A stretch of 63,405 bases of DNA. It comes from a virus. The notes below the pieces were generated by a model, which saw only the letters and a program-made list of their open reading frames with translations, made no database searches and had not been told where the DNA came from. A program made the translations under genes and the position numbers. The DNA is taken from positions 1-63,405 of the IMG/VR virus record IMGVR_UViG_3300030044_000021; one strand, 5' to 3'. Each line of letters begins with the position of its first letter. Position 1 is the first letter of the stretch. Below, piece by piece: positions 21,214-28,110 of the stretch.

Positions 21214-21452
21214 TGGATGTAGAAATTATTTGTAAGTATTGTGGCCATAGAACTGAAAAGCACATCTATAGCGCTGCTTCTTTAGAAGGCATTAAGTGCA
21301 GCGTGTGTGGTGACAAGGAAATGTCTGTTAAGGATCTTTCTAAAACGAAAATAGACACTTATGCCGGCGCTCCTCCTTTTACGAAAAGTGAAGAAGATGA
21401 TCCAGAAGATATGAGAATGAAGGGTATGTCTTGGAATATGGGGAATGACTGA
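21213..21452 (+). CDS. zinc-ribbon protein (79 residues)
   Basis: CKYC at residues 7-10 and CSVC about 20 residues later form a four-cysteine ribbon. The tail is acidic and Met-rich. The start overlaps the TAA of the upstream gene. Binding partner unknown. Confidence 0.7.
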   Translation: MDVEIICKYCGHRTEKHIYSAASLEGIKCSVCGDKEMSVKDLSKTKIDTYAGAPPFTKSEEDDPEDMRMKGMSWNMGND

Positions 21453-21677
21453 ATGTGTAAAATTTGCTCGGAGTGGCAACTTGGAAAAATGACTGATAAA
21501 GAGGCTTTTAGAGCTATTGGAGAAACAATCCAAGACGAAAATGATGACAACAGACAGCACCTATTCGAGTTATCTGAGCGTATTGTAAGTAAAGGCGATA
21601 CGTACAAAGAATGGTCTGAAGATTCGGAATCCCTTTATTTGGATGATCTTGACGAAGAAGTATTCCAGGAGGACTAA
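21453..21677 (+). CDS. acidic helical protein (74 residues)
   Basis: Begins MCKICSEWQLGKMTDKEAFR, with a CxxC pair, then DKEAFRAIGETIQDEND and a long acidic tail, LYLDDLDEEVFQED. It abuts the previous gene. Function unknown; the single CxxC may be half of a shared metal site. Confidence 0.6.
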   Translation: MCKICSEWQLGKMTDKEAFRAIGETIQDENDDNRQHLFELSERIVSKGDTYKEWSEDSESLYLDDLDEEVFQED

Positions 21678-22024
21678 TGTCTTTAGTAGCTGTGGCCATC
21701 AGCTTAGCGTGCACCGATCTGAGTCCTGGGCACATGGATGCGTGCTCCAAAGCTTTAGAAGCTAGTACTAAACAAGTTCAGTTGTTTCAAACTGATGAAA
21801 AACTTGAAAACTACATGACTAACTATGCTACCAAGACATCTGTAAAGTATCTGGGGCAAGAAACCGTTGGGGCTATTGGTAGTGTAGCTTATGTCTATAA
21901 AGTAGTCAGAGACCGTAGTATAGAGTTCAGGCTACCCACATTTGGAGTTTGCGAGTCTGCTAGCAACAGGATAACTACCAATTCCTACAGCTTGAATCTC
22001 AAGTGGAGCATGCCCTGGAAATAG
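21677..22024 (+). CDS. hypothetical protein with hydrophobic N-terminus (115 residues)
   Basis: The first 12 residues, MSLVAVAISLAC, are hydrophobic but lack a basic start, so a weak signal peptide or simply a buried strand. The rest ends SYSLNLKWSMPWK, suggesting beta strands. The ending on aromatic residues is compatible with a small outer-membrane protein, but evidence is thin. Confidence 0.5.
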   Translation: MSLVAVAISLACTDLSPGHMDACSKALEASTKQVQLFQTDEKLENYMTNYATKTSVKYLGQETVGAIGSVAYVYKVVRDRSIEFRLPTFGVCESASNRITTNSYSLNLKWSMPWK

Positions 22025-22027
22025 TTC

Positions 22028-22055
22028 TTGACAAATTCGATTTAATATGTAAATG
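22028..22055 (+). promoter_or_regulatory. promoter for the IMPDH/GMPR-family gene
   Basis: TTGACA (22028-22033) and a weaker TAAATG (22050-22055) with 16-base spacing. The ribosome site GAGGA (22065-22069) and the ATG at 22077 follow. Confidence 0.5.
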
Positions 22056-22076
22056 TTGATATATGAGGATTACTTA

Positions 22077-23222
22077 ATGAAAGAACTATTGACTTTTGAC
22101 GATGTTCTGATTACACCTAAATTTTCTACCATTACTAGCCGAAAAGACGTGGATTTAACCTCTAGTCCAGATGGATTGCCCTACTTGAGATTGCCAATCA
22201 TTTCAGCTAACATGGATTCTGTAACAGGCCCGGAAATGGCGAGAGCGATGCTAAAGGGCGGTGGAATTGGATGTCTTCATAGATTCTGTTCTATAGAAGA
22301 CAATGTAACAATGTTCAAGGACAGCTATCTAGTAGAGCCCCGTGATCGTATGGGACCTCAATTACCCATGGTTTCGATTGGATTGGGCAATGCGGAGCTT
22401 GAAAGAGCTGAAGCTTTATCTCATGCCGGAGCTTATACTGTGGTGATTGATGTGGCTCATGGAGCGAGTATGAGCGTGGTGAATCAGGTTAAAGAGCTTC
22501 GAAAACTTTTTAAAAAAGATTTGTCCATTATTGTCGGTAATTTTGCCACCGCAGATAGCGTGGAAGATTTCATGCACCATTTAGACGGTGGATATGAGAT
22601 TGAAGGGATAAAAGTTGGTATCGGACCAGGAAGCGCCTGTTCTACACGCACTCAGACTGGCTGCGGATATCCCCAATTGAGTGCAATTTTGGAAATTTCT
22701 GAAGTACTTTTTGATACCAATATTTCTGTCATCGCTGACGGAGGAATGAAAAATTCTGGGGATGTTGCAAAAGCCCTAGCCGCAGGTGCTCACATGGTTA
22801 TGAGCGGCTCTTTCTTTGCTGGGACTGACGAGAGTCCTGGAGAGAAAGTTTGGAAAAGCAAAGGTTTCTATTATCCTGAAAAGTCGGTGTACCCAGTAAG
22901 AATGACTGATGGCCTGCAAGTTTTGGATAAAACCTACCCGATTGATCTGCCAGCTTTCAAGAAATACCGTGGATCAGCCTCCAAGGAATCCTATGAAGCA
23001 CAAGGGAAGGAAGCTCAATGGCGTACTGCTGAAGGTGAAGCTTTTTATGTACCTTATAAAGGATCTGTTAAGGACATACTCCAGAATATTGAGGGTGGAC
23101 TAAGAAGCGCGTTCTCTTATGTGGGAGCGACCAATTTGAAGGAGTTCCAAGAAAAGGCACAATTTGTAAGAGTTTCTGGTGCGGGATATTTCGAAGGAAC
23201 ACCGCATGGAAAGAAGTCATGA
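22077..23222 (+). CDS. IMP dehydrogenase/GMP reductase family enzyme without CBS domain
   Basis: 381 residues. TIM-barrel purine enzyme. Motifs are MKELLTFDDVLITPKFSTI at the N-terminus, PIISANMDSVT, and GIGPGSACSTRTQTGCGYPQ with catalytic C188. Further motifs are DGGMKNSGDVAKALAAGA and the phosphate loop, then the mobile-flap region and EGEAFYVPYKG. The TGCGYPQ and YRGSASKES features lean to GMP reductase (GMP to IMP); the ending VRVSGAGYFEGTPH leans to IMP dehydrogenase. No room exists for the usual CBS pair. The start is set at 22077 by GAGGA; an earlier ATG at 22053 falls in the promoter. Its role is probably to shift guanine and adenine nucleotide pools. Confidence 0.85.
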   Translation: MKELLTFDDVLITPKFSTITSRKDVDLTSSPDGLPYLRLPIISANMDSVTGPEMARAMLKGGGIGCLHRFCSIEDNVTMFKDSYLVEPRDRMGPQLPMVSIGLGNAELERAEALSHAGAYTVVIDVAHGASMSVVNQVKELRKLFKKDLSIIVGNFATADSVEDFMHHLDGGYEIEGIKVGIGPGSACSTRTQTGCGYPQLSAILEISEVLFDTNISVIADGGMKNSGDVAKALAAGAHMVMSGSFFAGTDESPGEKVWKSKGFYYPEKSVYPVRMTDGLQVLDKTYPIDLPAFKKYRGSASKESYEAQGKEAQWRTAEGEAFYVPYKGSVKDILQNIEGGLRSAFSYVGATNLKEFQEKAQFVRVSGAGYFEGTPHGKKS

Positions 23223-23482
23223 AAGTTAATATCGATGATTATAAGGTAGGAAGAGCTTTCGTTCAAAAGTGGTATTTGGAAAAAGGGAACGGAAAACCTG
23301 CAGAAGCAGCTTCTATTATAGCCACGGCCATTCACACTCCAATTATAGTGGTTGCTTTTTGGATCGGTGAAGTGGATGGATGGTCTCCAGAGACCTTGAA
23401 CACCATAGCTAGAATGGTACAATTTTACAAATACACTGAGGTTTTGGGAAAACCCGACACTTACCCTGGAGATGCGATATGA
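23219..23482 (+). CDS. hypothetical protein (87 residues)
   Basis: MKVNIDDYKVGRAFVQKWYL, then EAASIIATAIHTPIIVVAFW, then VDGWSPETLNTIARMVQFY. The middle stretch is hydrophobic but short for a membrane span. It is coupled by ATGA overlaps to a purine enzyme gene and a HAD gene. Unknown. Confidence 0.6.
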   Translation: MKVNIDDYKVGRAFVQKWYLEKGNGKPAEAASIIATAIHTPIIVVAFWIGEVDGWSPETLNTIARMVQFYKYTEVLGKPDTYPGDAI

Positions 23483-23886
23483 AAATATGCTTCTGTGATT
23501 TTGACGGTGTCCTACGAATCGGAGACAAGTTTTCTCCATCTGCTATAAAGAATCTAAATAGGCTTCTTAAGAAGGAACCTGATCTTAAGATCGTCGTTTC
23601 CTCTAGTTGGCGCCATAGAGGTTTGAAATTCTGCAAAGGGATGTTGGAAAAACAGGGTGTAGATTCAGAACGAGTCGTTGACACCACAGATGGAGCAAAA
23701 AGAAACAACAGAGGGCATCACATCGAAAGATGGATCAAGGACCATAAGCCAGAAGCTTTCGTTATCCTAGACAACAAGGCAGATATGGATAAAGTGCTAG
23801 ATCATCTAGTTCAAACGAATTCTTTTATTGGACTAACCGAATCAGATGTAAAGAAATCCCTTGACATCTTGAAAAAGACCAAGTAG
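23479..23886 (+). CDS. HAD-type phosphatase (HAD_SAK-like)
   Basis: 135 residues. DFDGV at 8-12 (MKICFCDFDGVL) carries the nucleophile aspartate. VVSSSWRHRG near residue 40 and VILDNKADMDKVL near residue 92 supply motifs II and III/IV. The short DFDGV...SSSWR pattern matches the HAD_SAK group, found in RNA-repair proteins, and the RNA-repair genes 4-6 kb upstream support a 2',3'-cyclic or 3'-phosphatase role. Its stop codon lies inside the -10 box of the next promoter. Confidence 0.75.
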   Translation: MKICFCDFDGVLRIGDKFSPSAIKNLNRLLKKEPDLKIVVSSSWRHRGLKFCKGMLEKQGVDSERVVDTTDGAKRNNRGHHIERWIKDHKPEAFVILDNKADMDKVLDHLVQTNSFIGLTESDVKKSLDILKKTK

Positions 23887-23889
23887 AGT
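23861..23889 (+). promoter_or_regulatory. sigma70-type promoter for the Rrf2-family gene
   Basis: TTGACA (23861-23866), 17-base spacer, TAGAGT (23884-23889). A leader with AAAGGAG precedes the ATG at 23922. The promoter is inside the 3' end of the HAD gene. Confidence 0.75.
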
Positions 23890-23921
23890 GTGAGATAGGT
23901 AATTAAACAAAGGAGAATAGT

Positions 23922-24260
23922 ATGAAATTGGGACGAGATTTGGAAATTGCAGTAGAAACAGTAAGTTATCTTAAGGACAAGGAAAATCCAGTGACAGTTG
24001 TAGAGATTTCTAGGAAGCTAAACGTTTCCTTTCATTTTCTTCAACAGATCACACGTAAACTGCGTCTTGCAGGACTTGTGAATGTGAGGCGTGGGCGCGG
24101 AGGTGGTCTTATCCTGAATAAGGATAATGGTTCTGTTACAACCTATGCAGTAGCCAGGGCTTTGAATAAGCTCACCGAAGGGCTTGATGCTGGTGACCTT
24201 AGCTCACTCAACAAACTTCGCCAATCTATTGTGGATGCCTACACCAATACGGTGATTTGA
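23922..24260 (+). CDS. Rrf2-family winged-helix regulator
   Basis: 112 residues. Helix-turn-helix VVEISRKLNVSFHFLQQITR (recognition helix near residues 40-50), then RLAGLVNVRRGRGGGLIL, the typical Rrf2 wing. Rrf2 proteins bind DNA as dimers. The three cysteines that hold an iron-sulfur cluster in IscR and NsrR are absent, so it may sense nothing or something else. It may control its own operon, including a lipoprotein and a PagL-like gene, from the promoter at 23861-23889. Confidence 0.85.
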   Translation: MKLGRDLEIAVETVSYLKDKENPVTVVEISRKLNVSFHFLQQITRKLRLAGLVNVRRGRGGGLILNKDNGSVTTYAVARALNKLTEGLDAGDLSSLNKLRQSIVDAYTNTVI

Positions 24261-24634
24261 TGTCTTTTAAGTGGATAAATAAGATCAAATTGTTGCTTGT
24301 ACCCCCTAAAAAGGGAGAAATCTATTACGGAAATCCGCTTCATTTTGTGATTGGTAGAGGATTTGAACAAGTGCTCCATTCATTAAAAGATAGAAATGGA
24401 GTATCTGTTTTGACTCCAGTCCCCAGTAATGATTGTTATCGACTCAGAATACAACTGGACGCTGTAACGTACTATGTTTGTGAAGCAGAAGTCTTTTGTA
24501 AAGCAACGAATGATTTATATGTAACCAACACATTATCGGGACAATGGATGCACCGATCTCAACCTAGAAGAGTTAAAAAAGAGCTTTTCAATCAGTGGAT
24601 TTTAGACGGTGTTATAGAAAAGGAAAAAATATGA
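24260..24634 (+). CDS. hypothetical protein (124 residues)
   Basis: MSFKWINKIKLLLVPPKKGE, then HFVIGRGFEQVLHSLKDRNG and VTYYVCEAEVFCKATND. A compact mixed fold; no domain recognised. The ATG lies within the stop of the Rrf2 gene, preceded by an in-frame TTG that could also start it. Confidence 0.6.
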   Translation: MSFKWINKIKLLLVPPKKGEIYYGNPLHFVIGRGFEQVLHSLKDRNGVSVLTPVPSNDCYRLRIQLDAVTYYVCEAEVFCKATNDLYVTNTLSGQWMHRSQPRRVKKELFNQWILDGVIEKEKI

Positions 24635-24777
24635 AAAATGTTATTATTTTTATCGCACTACTTTTTGTAGTTGCTTGTTCTAGTGTGACAAAGATCAAAG
24701 CAAAGAATTGCGTGGCCATTGGTAACGATTTATACGAATGTGAAGAATTGCCAAACTATAACTATAATCGTCGGTAA
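24631..24777 (+). CDS. small lipoprotein (48 residues)
   Basis: MKNVIIFIALLFVVACSSVT is a signal peptide ending in the lipobox VVAC, so C16 would be lipidated. The mature part, about 30 residues, has two more cysteines (C27, C37). Located between an unknown gene and the PagL-like gene. Possible envelope role such as superinfection exclusion; inference. Confidence 0.7.
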   Translation: MKNVIIFIALLFVVACSSVTKIKAKNCVAIGNDLYECEELPNYNYNRR

Positions 24778-24780
24778 TAA

Positions 24781-25269
24781 ATGAAGTTATTTATATGTCT
24801 TTTGCTATTGTTTTCTACTATATGCCAATCAGACGAAGGATTCGTTGGTTATGGCGTAGGAATGGGTCCTAGCGCTTCAACTTTCTTCGCCGAAACTAAA
24901 GTGGCAGAACTTGGACTAAGAAATTTTTTGTGGGATGGACTTTATTGGCAAAACAAAATAGGTTTCTGGAAAGACGGAAGCAATGATCCAACTAGAAGTA
25001 GTAGTCTTTACGCGTCATCAGGAATTGGATTGGAAGTCGATCTCCATCCAGTAGAACTTAGGAGTGGTTCTGGGTTGACTATTATCTCCAGCCCAGACAG
25101 CTATCTTGGGGGTAGATTTCCACAATTCAGTACAGATTTTTACGCTGGTGTTAGAGATAGGCACGGAAATGGGATTGGGTTGGATTACAGTCACACATCA
25201 AGTGCCGGTATATTTGATCAAAATGTGGGTAGAGACTTTTTAACGTTGCAACTAAGTATGAAATGGTAG
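24781..25269 (+). CDS. PagL-like outer-membrane lipid A deacylase
   Basis: 162 residues. Signal peptide MKLFICLLLLFSTICQSDEG, then an eight-stranded-barrel-like sequence ending in Trp. The C-terminal motif YSHTSSAGIFDQNVGRDF aligns by eye with PagL HYSNAGLKQPNDGIES. The catalytic His and Ser (H-x-S) and the AG are kept, while the third catalytic residue, Glu in PagL, would be Asp. PagL removes a 3-O-acyl chain from lipid A in the outer membrane. In a phage it could remodel LPS to block superinfection or lower host signalling. Activity is unproven because of the Asp. Confidence 0.6.
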   Translation: MKLFICLLLLFSTICQSDEGFVGYGVGMGPSASTFFAETKVAELGLRNFLWDGLYWQNKIGFWKDGSNDPTRSSSLYASSGIGLEVDLHPVELRSGSGLTIISSPDSYLGGRFPQFSTDFYAGVRDRHGNGIGLDYSHTSSAGIFDQNVGRDFLTLQLSMKW

Positions 25270-25272
25270 GAT

Positions 25273-25458
25273 ATGACTAAAAAGAAAATCAAAAAGTCTA
25301 AAAAGAAACTAACTCCAAAACCTTCCAATGAAACTCTTCATATAATGGCCATGATAGAATTAACGAAAAGAAATATTACTAACGATGACTCTCCTCTGGA
25401 TTTACTGTTTAGGGGTCAATTAAAGAAACTTGAGAGTAGACTAAAAGAGGGTGTATGA
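25273..25458 (+). CDS. small basic protein (61 residues)
   Basis: MTKKKIKKSKKKLTPKPSNE is highly basic; a helix, LHIMAMIELTKRNI, follows. No recognised family. It couples by ATGA to a small membrane protein. Confidence 0.6.
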   Translation: MTKKKIKKSKKKLTPKPSNETLHIMAMIELTKRNITNDDSPLDLLFRGQLKKLESRLKEGV

Positions 25459-25628
25459 ATTTTTTAAGAGCCTATTTCGGAGCATTATACTATATATTGA
25501 GCTTTTTAGGCTTTTTTTATCTTATCTTTGCGCTCGCGTTCCAGCAGGAATTCGCCCCTTTATATTTTCTTTACATAGGATTTGTGGCAGCTCTGGGAGG
25601 CCCCCTTAGAATTTGGTTTCGTTTGTAG
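25455..25628 (+). CDS. two-helix membrane protein (57 residues)
   Basis: MNFLRAYFGALYYILSFLGF continues into a long hydrophobic helix; a second helix is LYFLYIGFVAALGGPLRIW. It is the last gene before the late structural block. Size and topology would suit a holin, but the lytic enzyme is 18 kb away and no gene linkage supports that role. Confidence 0.6.
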   Translation: MNFLRAYFGALYYILSFLGFFYLIFALAFQQEFAPLYFLYIGFVAALGGPLRIWFRL

Positions 25629-25659
25629 ATACGTGATTTTATAGACTTATTTAGTTTAA

Positions 25660-25667
25660 TGATATAA
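25660..25667 (+). promoter_or_regulatory. TGATATAA element
   Basis: TGATATAA, 33 bases before the AATCTTTA at 25693. The same pair with the same 33-base offset occurs at 51588/51621. Possibly the -35-side or an upstream part of a late promoter. Confidence 0.35.
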
Positions 25668-25675
25668 TAGGGATA

Positions 25676-25708
25676 TCTAGGGTTAAAGTCGGAATCTTTA
25701 ACCTAGGA
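25676..25708 (+). promoter_or_regulatory. late-type AATCTTTA element within an inverted repeat
   Basis: AATCTTTA at 25693-25700 lies in a hairpin-forming repeat, CTAGGGTTAAAG to CTTTAACCTAG. The hairpin could also act as a terminator for the upstream operon, though only a short T-stretch follows. The tape measure gene starts at 25753. Confidence 0.5.
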
Positions 25709-25752
25709 TGTTCCTATTTTTATTAATTGTTTACTAAACGTAAGGTCTTGAA

Positions 25753-28110
25753 ATGGCTGAGAAAAAACTCAAAATATCACTTGATCTAGACGATAAGCAG
25801 TTCAATGCTACTATCAAAAAAATGCAGGAACAGCTGAATCAAATGTATTCTGGTCCTCAGCAAATGACCCAACTTAGGCAAATATCGCAAAAAATGCAAC
25901 AGCATGGGCTAGGTACGATGCCTGGAGCCCCTTCTCAACAGCAATACGAACAATCTCAGAAGAAATATAGAGATGATTTGGTTAAAGATCTCAATTTAAC
26001 TAAGGGCAAGTATACTGAACTTTTGAATGAAAAAAACAAGATTCTCCAAAAAGAAAAGGAGATGAGTTACGAAGCGAAGCAGGCTTTGGGCAACGATGAA
26101 AAAAAGCTGAAGATACAAGAACAAATAACGGAGACAATGGCTAAAGCTGCTGCTATTACAACAAGAATTGCTAGTATGGATGAAGAATCCAATAAAAAAA
26201 TTAGAAATTCTGCGGCAGATATACCTAAAATGGGAGCCGCGATAGCTGCCATAATCACTGGTGTTGGGGCTGCTGTGGCTGGAATAAGTAGGCTTCCATT
26301 AGATGCGGCTTCTGCTATGGGGAGTTCCAACAATGCGCTTGTTGGCGATCAATTAAAAGCCGCCGCTGATCCTTATCACTTAGCTTTTATGCCTGAAAGA
26401 GCGGCAGCAATGGCTAATGCTAGGAAGGCTTGGCAAGGCCAAAGAACTTTCGACACCGCCCAACAGTGGGCTGGAAATGCTTTGGTAGGGGCAGGTGCAG
26501 TCGGCTTGGGAGCTGCGGGACTTTTAGGTGCAACTGGCGTAGGGATTCCAGCAGGATTGGTGGCAGGCGGCCTAGGAGTAGCCGCTGGCGGTATTGGCAT
26601 GAAATTGCTCGATTCGAAACAAAGAGCCAAGACACTCGGCGATACGGAATCTTATGAAAAGCTTTCCTCTCAGGATTTAGCCGAGTTCGTAAAACGGTCG
26701 CAAGAAGCCGAAGAGAATGCTGACCCTCTTAAAAAAGCGGCTGCAGAGTATAATGCTCATAATTATCAAAGAAATCTTGGTGCTCAAAGAGGGTTAGGCC
26801 TTTCTGATCAAGGTTTTATGGGTAAGAGTGGTTTCCTGCAAAGAAATATGTCATATGGGGGAACTACTCAATTTACTGAAGAGCAAGTTACTCAAATGCA
26901 GCAAGCTATAATGGGAGCTGGTGGATCTGCTAGAGTTGGCAGAGAATCGGGTTACGGGCTTCAGTTGCAAAAAGATTATAATTTAACTAACGCTCCCCAG
27001 ATGCTGGCCAATATTAGTAAGACTATGGGTGGAGCACAAGAGACTAAAGAAGCTTCCGCCAAGATTATCGGAGAAGCTTTTAAGATAGGTCTGAATGATA
27101 GCGACTTAGTTGACTTATTAAGAGATTTTACGCAAACTACTAGTGAATATGTATCTAGAAGTGGTGCTAAAACCCCAGGAGATGTTTCTCGCATTAGCGA
27201 GCAATTCGGCAGAGGATTTGTAGAAAATACGTCTGCAGGTATGGAAGCCGCAAAGACTGCTTATGAGGCTTATCAAAAACTCGGTAGTCAGCAGGGTGGT
27301 CCTTTTAGCGTAATGCAAAGAGCTGCGATGTTGAGAAATCCTGTAGGCAGACGCCTAGCGGGCATGGGCGACGAAGGGGCCATGCTATTTGAGCAGTTGA
27401 AAAAGATATCACCAGCAGATTTAACAGAACAGCATCCAGTTGTTCAGGAAGCCATGTATCAGCTCAATAAGCGCGGTGGCAAGCAAGTCACGGCACAAGA
27501 TATAATGGGAATGAAGGATTCCACAACTGCTGCCGGTTCAGATATCACGGGACATACACAAGAGAATGCCAAGGCAGTTAGATCCTGGTTAGAAAAAGCC
27601 GGATACAACTCTATGTCTGAGGCTAAACGTTTGGGAGCCGATATTCCTGCCGAAATAGAATCTGCTGCCAGACAAACAGGTTTGTGGTATACGGCTACCG
27701 GTACAGGCGCTGCTCCAGAAATAACTAAAGCACAGGAAATGAATGCGGCTGGTGCATCTCTTACTCCAAAAGGTAAGGGTTTCTTCCCTCGCCCACTAGC
27801 TCCAGAAGAACCTAAAACGCCCAAATTGGCGGATCAAGAGAATGCTGCCATAGCGGCAGGTCAATTAAAATTTATACAAAATTTCGAATCTTTCGGTAAA
27901 AATTTAGTTCCAACAGCCACAGATGTAGACAAACTTACTGTATCTATACTTACGTTGGGCGCCGCCGCAGCAGCCGTTAAAGAAGGAAAAATGAAAGCCG
28001 AAGACTACAATGCCATGGCAGCTAAACTGGGCAAATCTCAGCCTCAAGCCAATTCTTCATCTGCTGGCAAAAGCTCACCCATGATTGGGCCATCTGGTGG
28101 TAAATGGTAA
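25753..28110 (+). CDS. tail tape measure protein
   Basis: 785 residues. N-terminal helical part with KKMQEQLNQMYSG and long coiled-coil stretches, two Gly/Ala-rich hydrophobic segments (residues about 158-178 and 245-290), and a Pro/Gly-rich low-complexity C-terminus. This composition is typical of a tape measure, which spans the tail lumen and sets tail length. It is the first gene of the structural block and is followed by hub and spike genes. No lytic domain was seen, and no sheath or tube gene is next to it. Confidence 0.75.
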   Translation: MAEKKLKISLDLDDKQFNATIKKMQEQLNQMYSGPQQMTQLRQISQKMQQHGLGTMPGAPSQQQYEQSQKKYRDDLVKDLNLTKGKYTELLNEKNKILQKEKEMSYEAKQALGNDEKKLKIQEQITETMAKAAAITTRIASMDEESNKKIRNSAADIPKMGAAIAAIITGVGAAVAGISRLPLDAASAMGSSNNALVGDQLKAAADPYHLAFMPERAAAMANARKAWQGQRTFDTAQQWAGNALVGAGAVGLGAAGLLGATGVGIPAGLVAGGLGVAAGGIGMKLLDSKQRAKTLGDTESYEKLSSQDLAEFVKRSQEAEENADPLKKAAAEYNAHNYQRNLGAQRGLGLSDQGFMGKSGFLQRNMSYGGTTQFTEEQVTQMQQAIMGAGGSARVGRESGYGLQLQKDYNLTNAPQMLANISKTMGGAQETKEASAKIIGEAFKIGLNDSDLVDLLRDFTQTTSEYVSRSGAKTPGDVSRISEQFGRGFVENTSAGMEAAKTAYEAYQKLGSQQGGPFSVMQRAAMLRNPVGRRLAGMGDEGAMLFEQLKKISPADLTEQHPVVQEAMYQLNKRGGKQVTAQDIMGMKDSTTAAGSDITGHTQENAKAVRSWLEKAGYNSMSEAKRLGADIPAEIESAARQTGLWYTATGTGAAPEITKAQEMNAAGASLTPKGKGFFPRPLAPEEPKTPKLADQENAAIAAGQLKFIQNFESFGKNLVPTATDVDKLTVSILTLGAAAAAVKEGKMKAEDYNAMAAKLGKSQPQANSSSAGKSSPMIGPSGGKW

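Noticed and set aside
22053-22076. Upstream ATG as start of the IMPDH/GMPR gene
   Set aside because: It lies in the promoter and gives a non-homologous N-terminus; the GAGGA site and family start match 22077.
25753-28110. Programmed frameshift near the tape measure gene
   Set aside because: No pair of small overlapping chaperone frames or slippery site was seen just upstream; the tape measure follows a promoter-like region.
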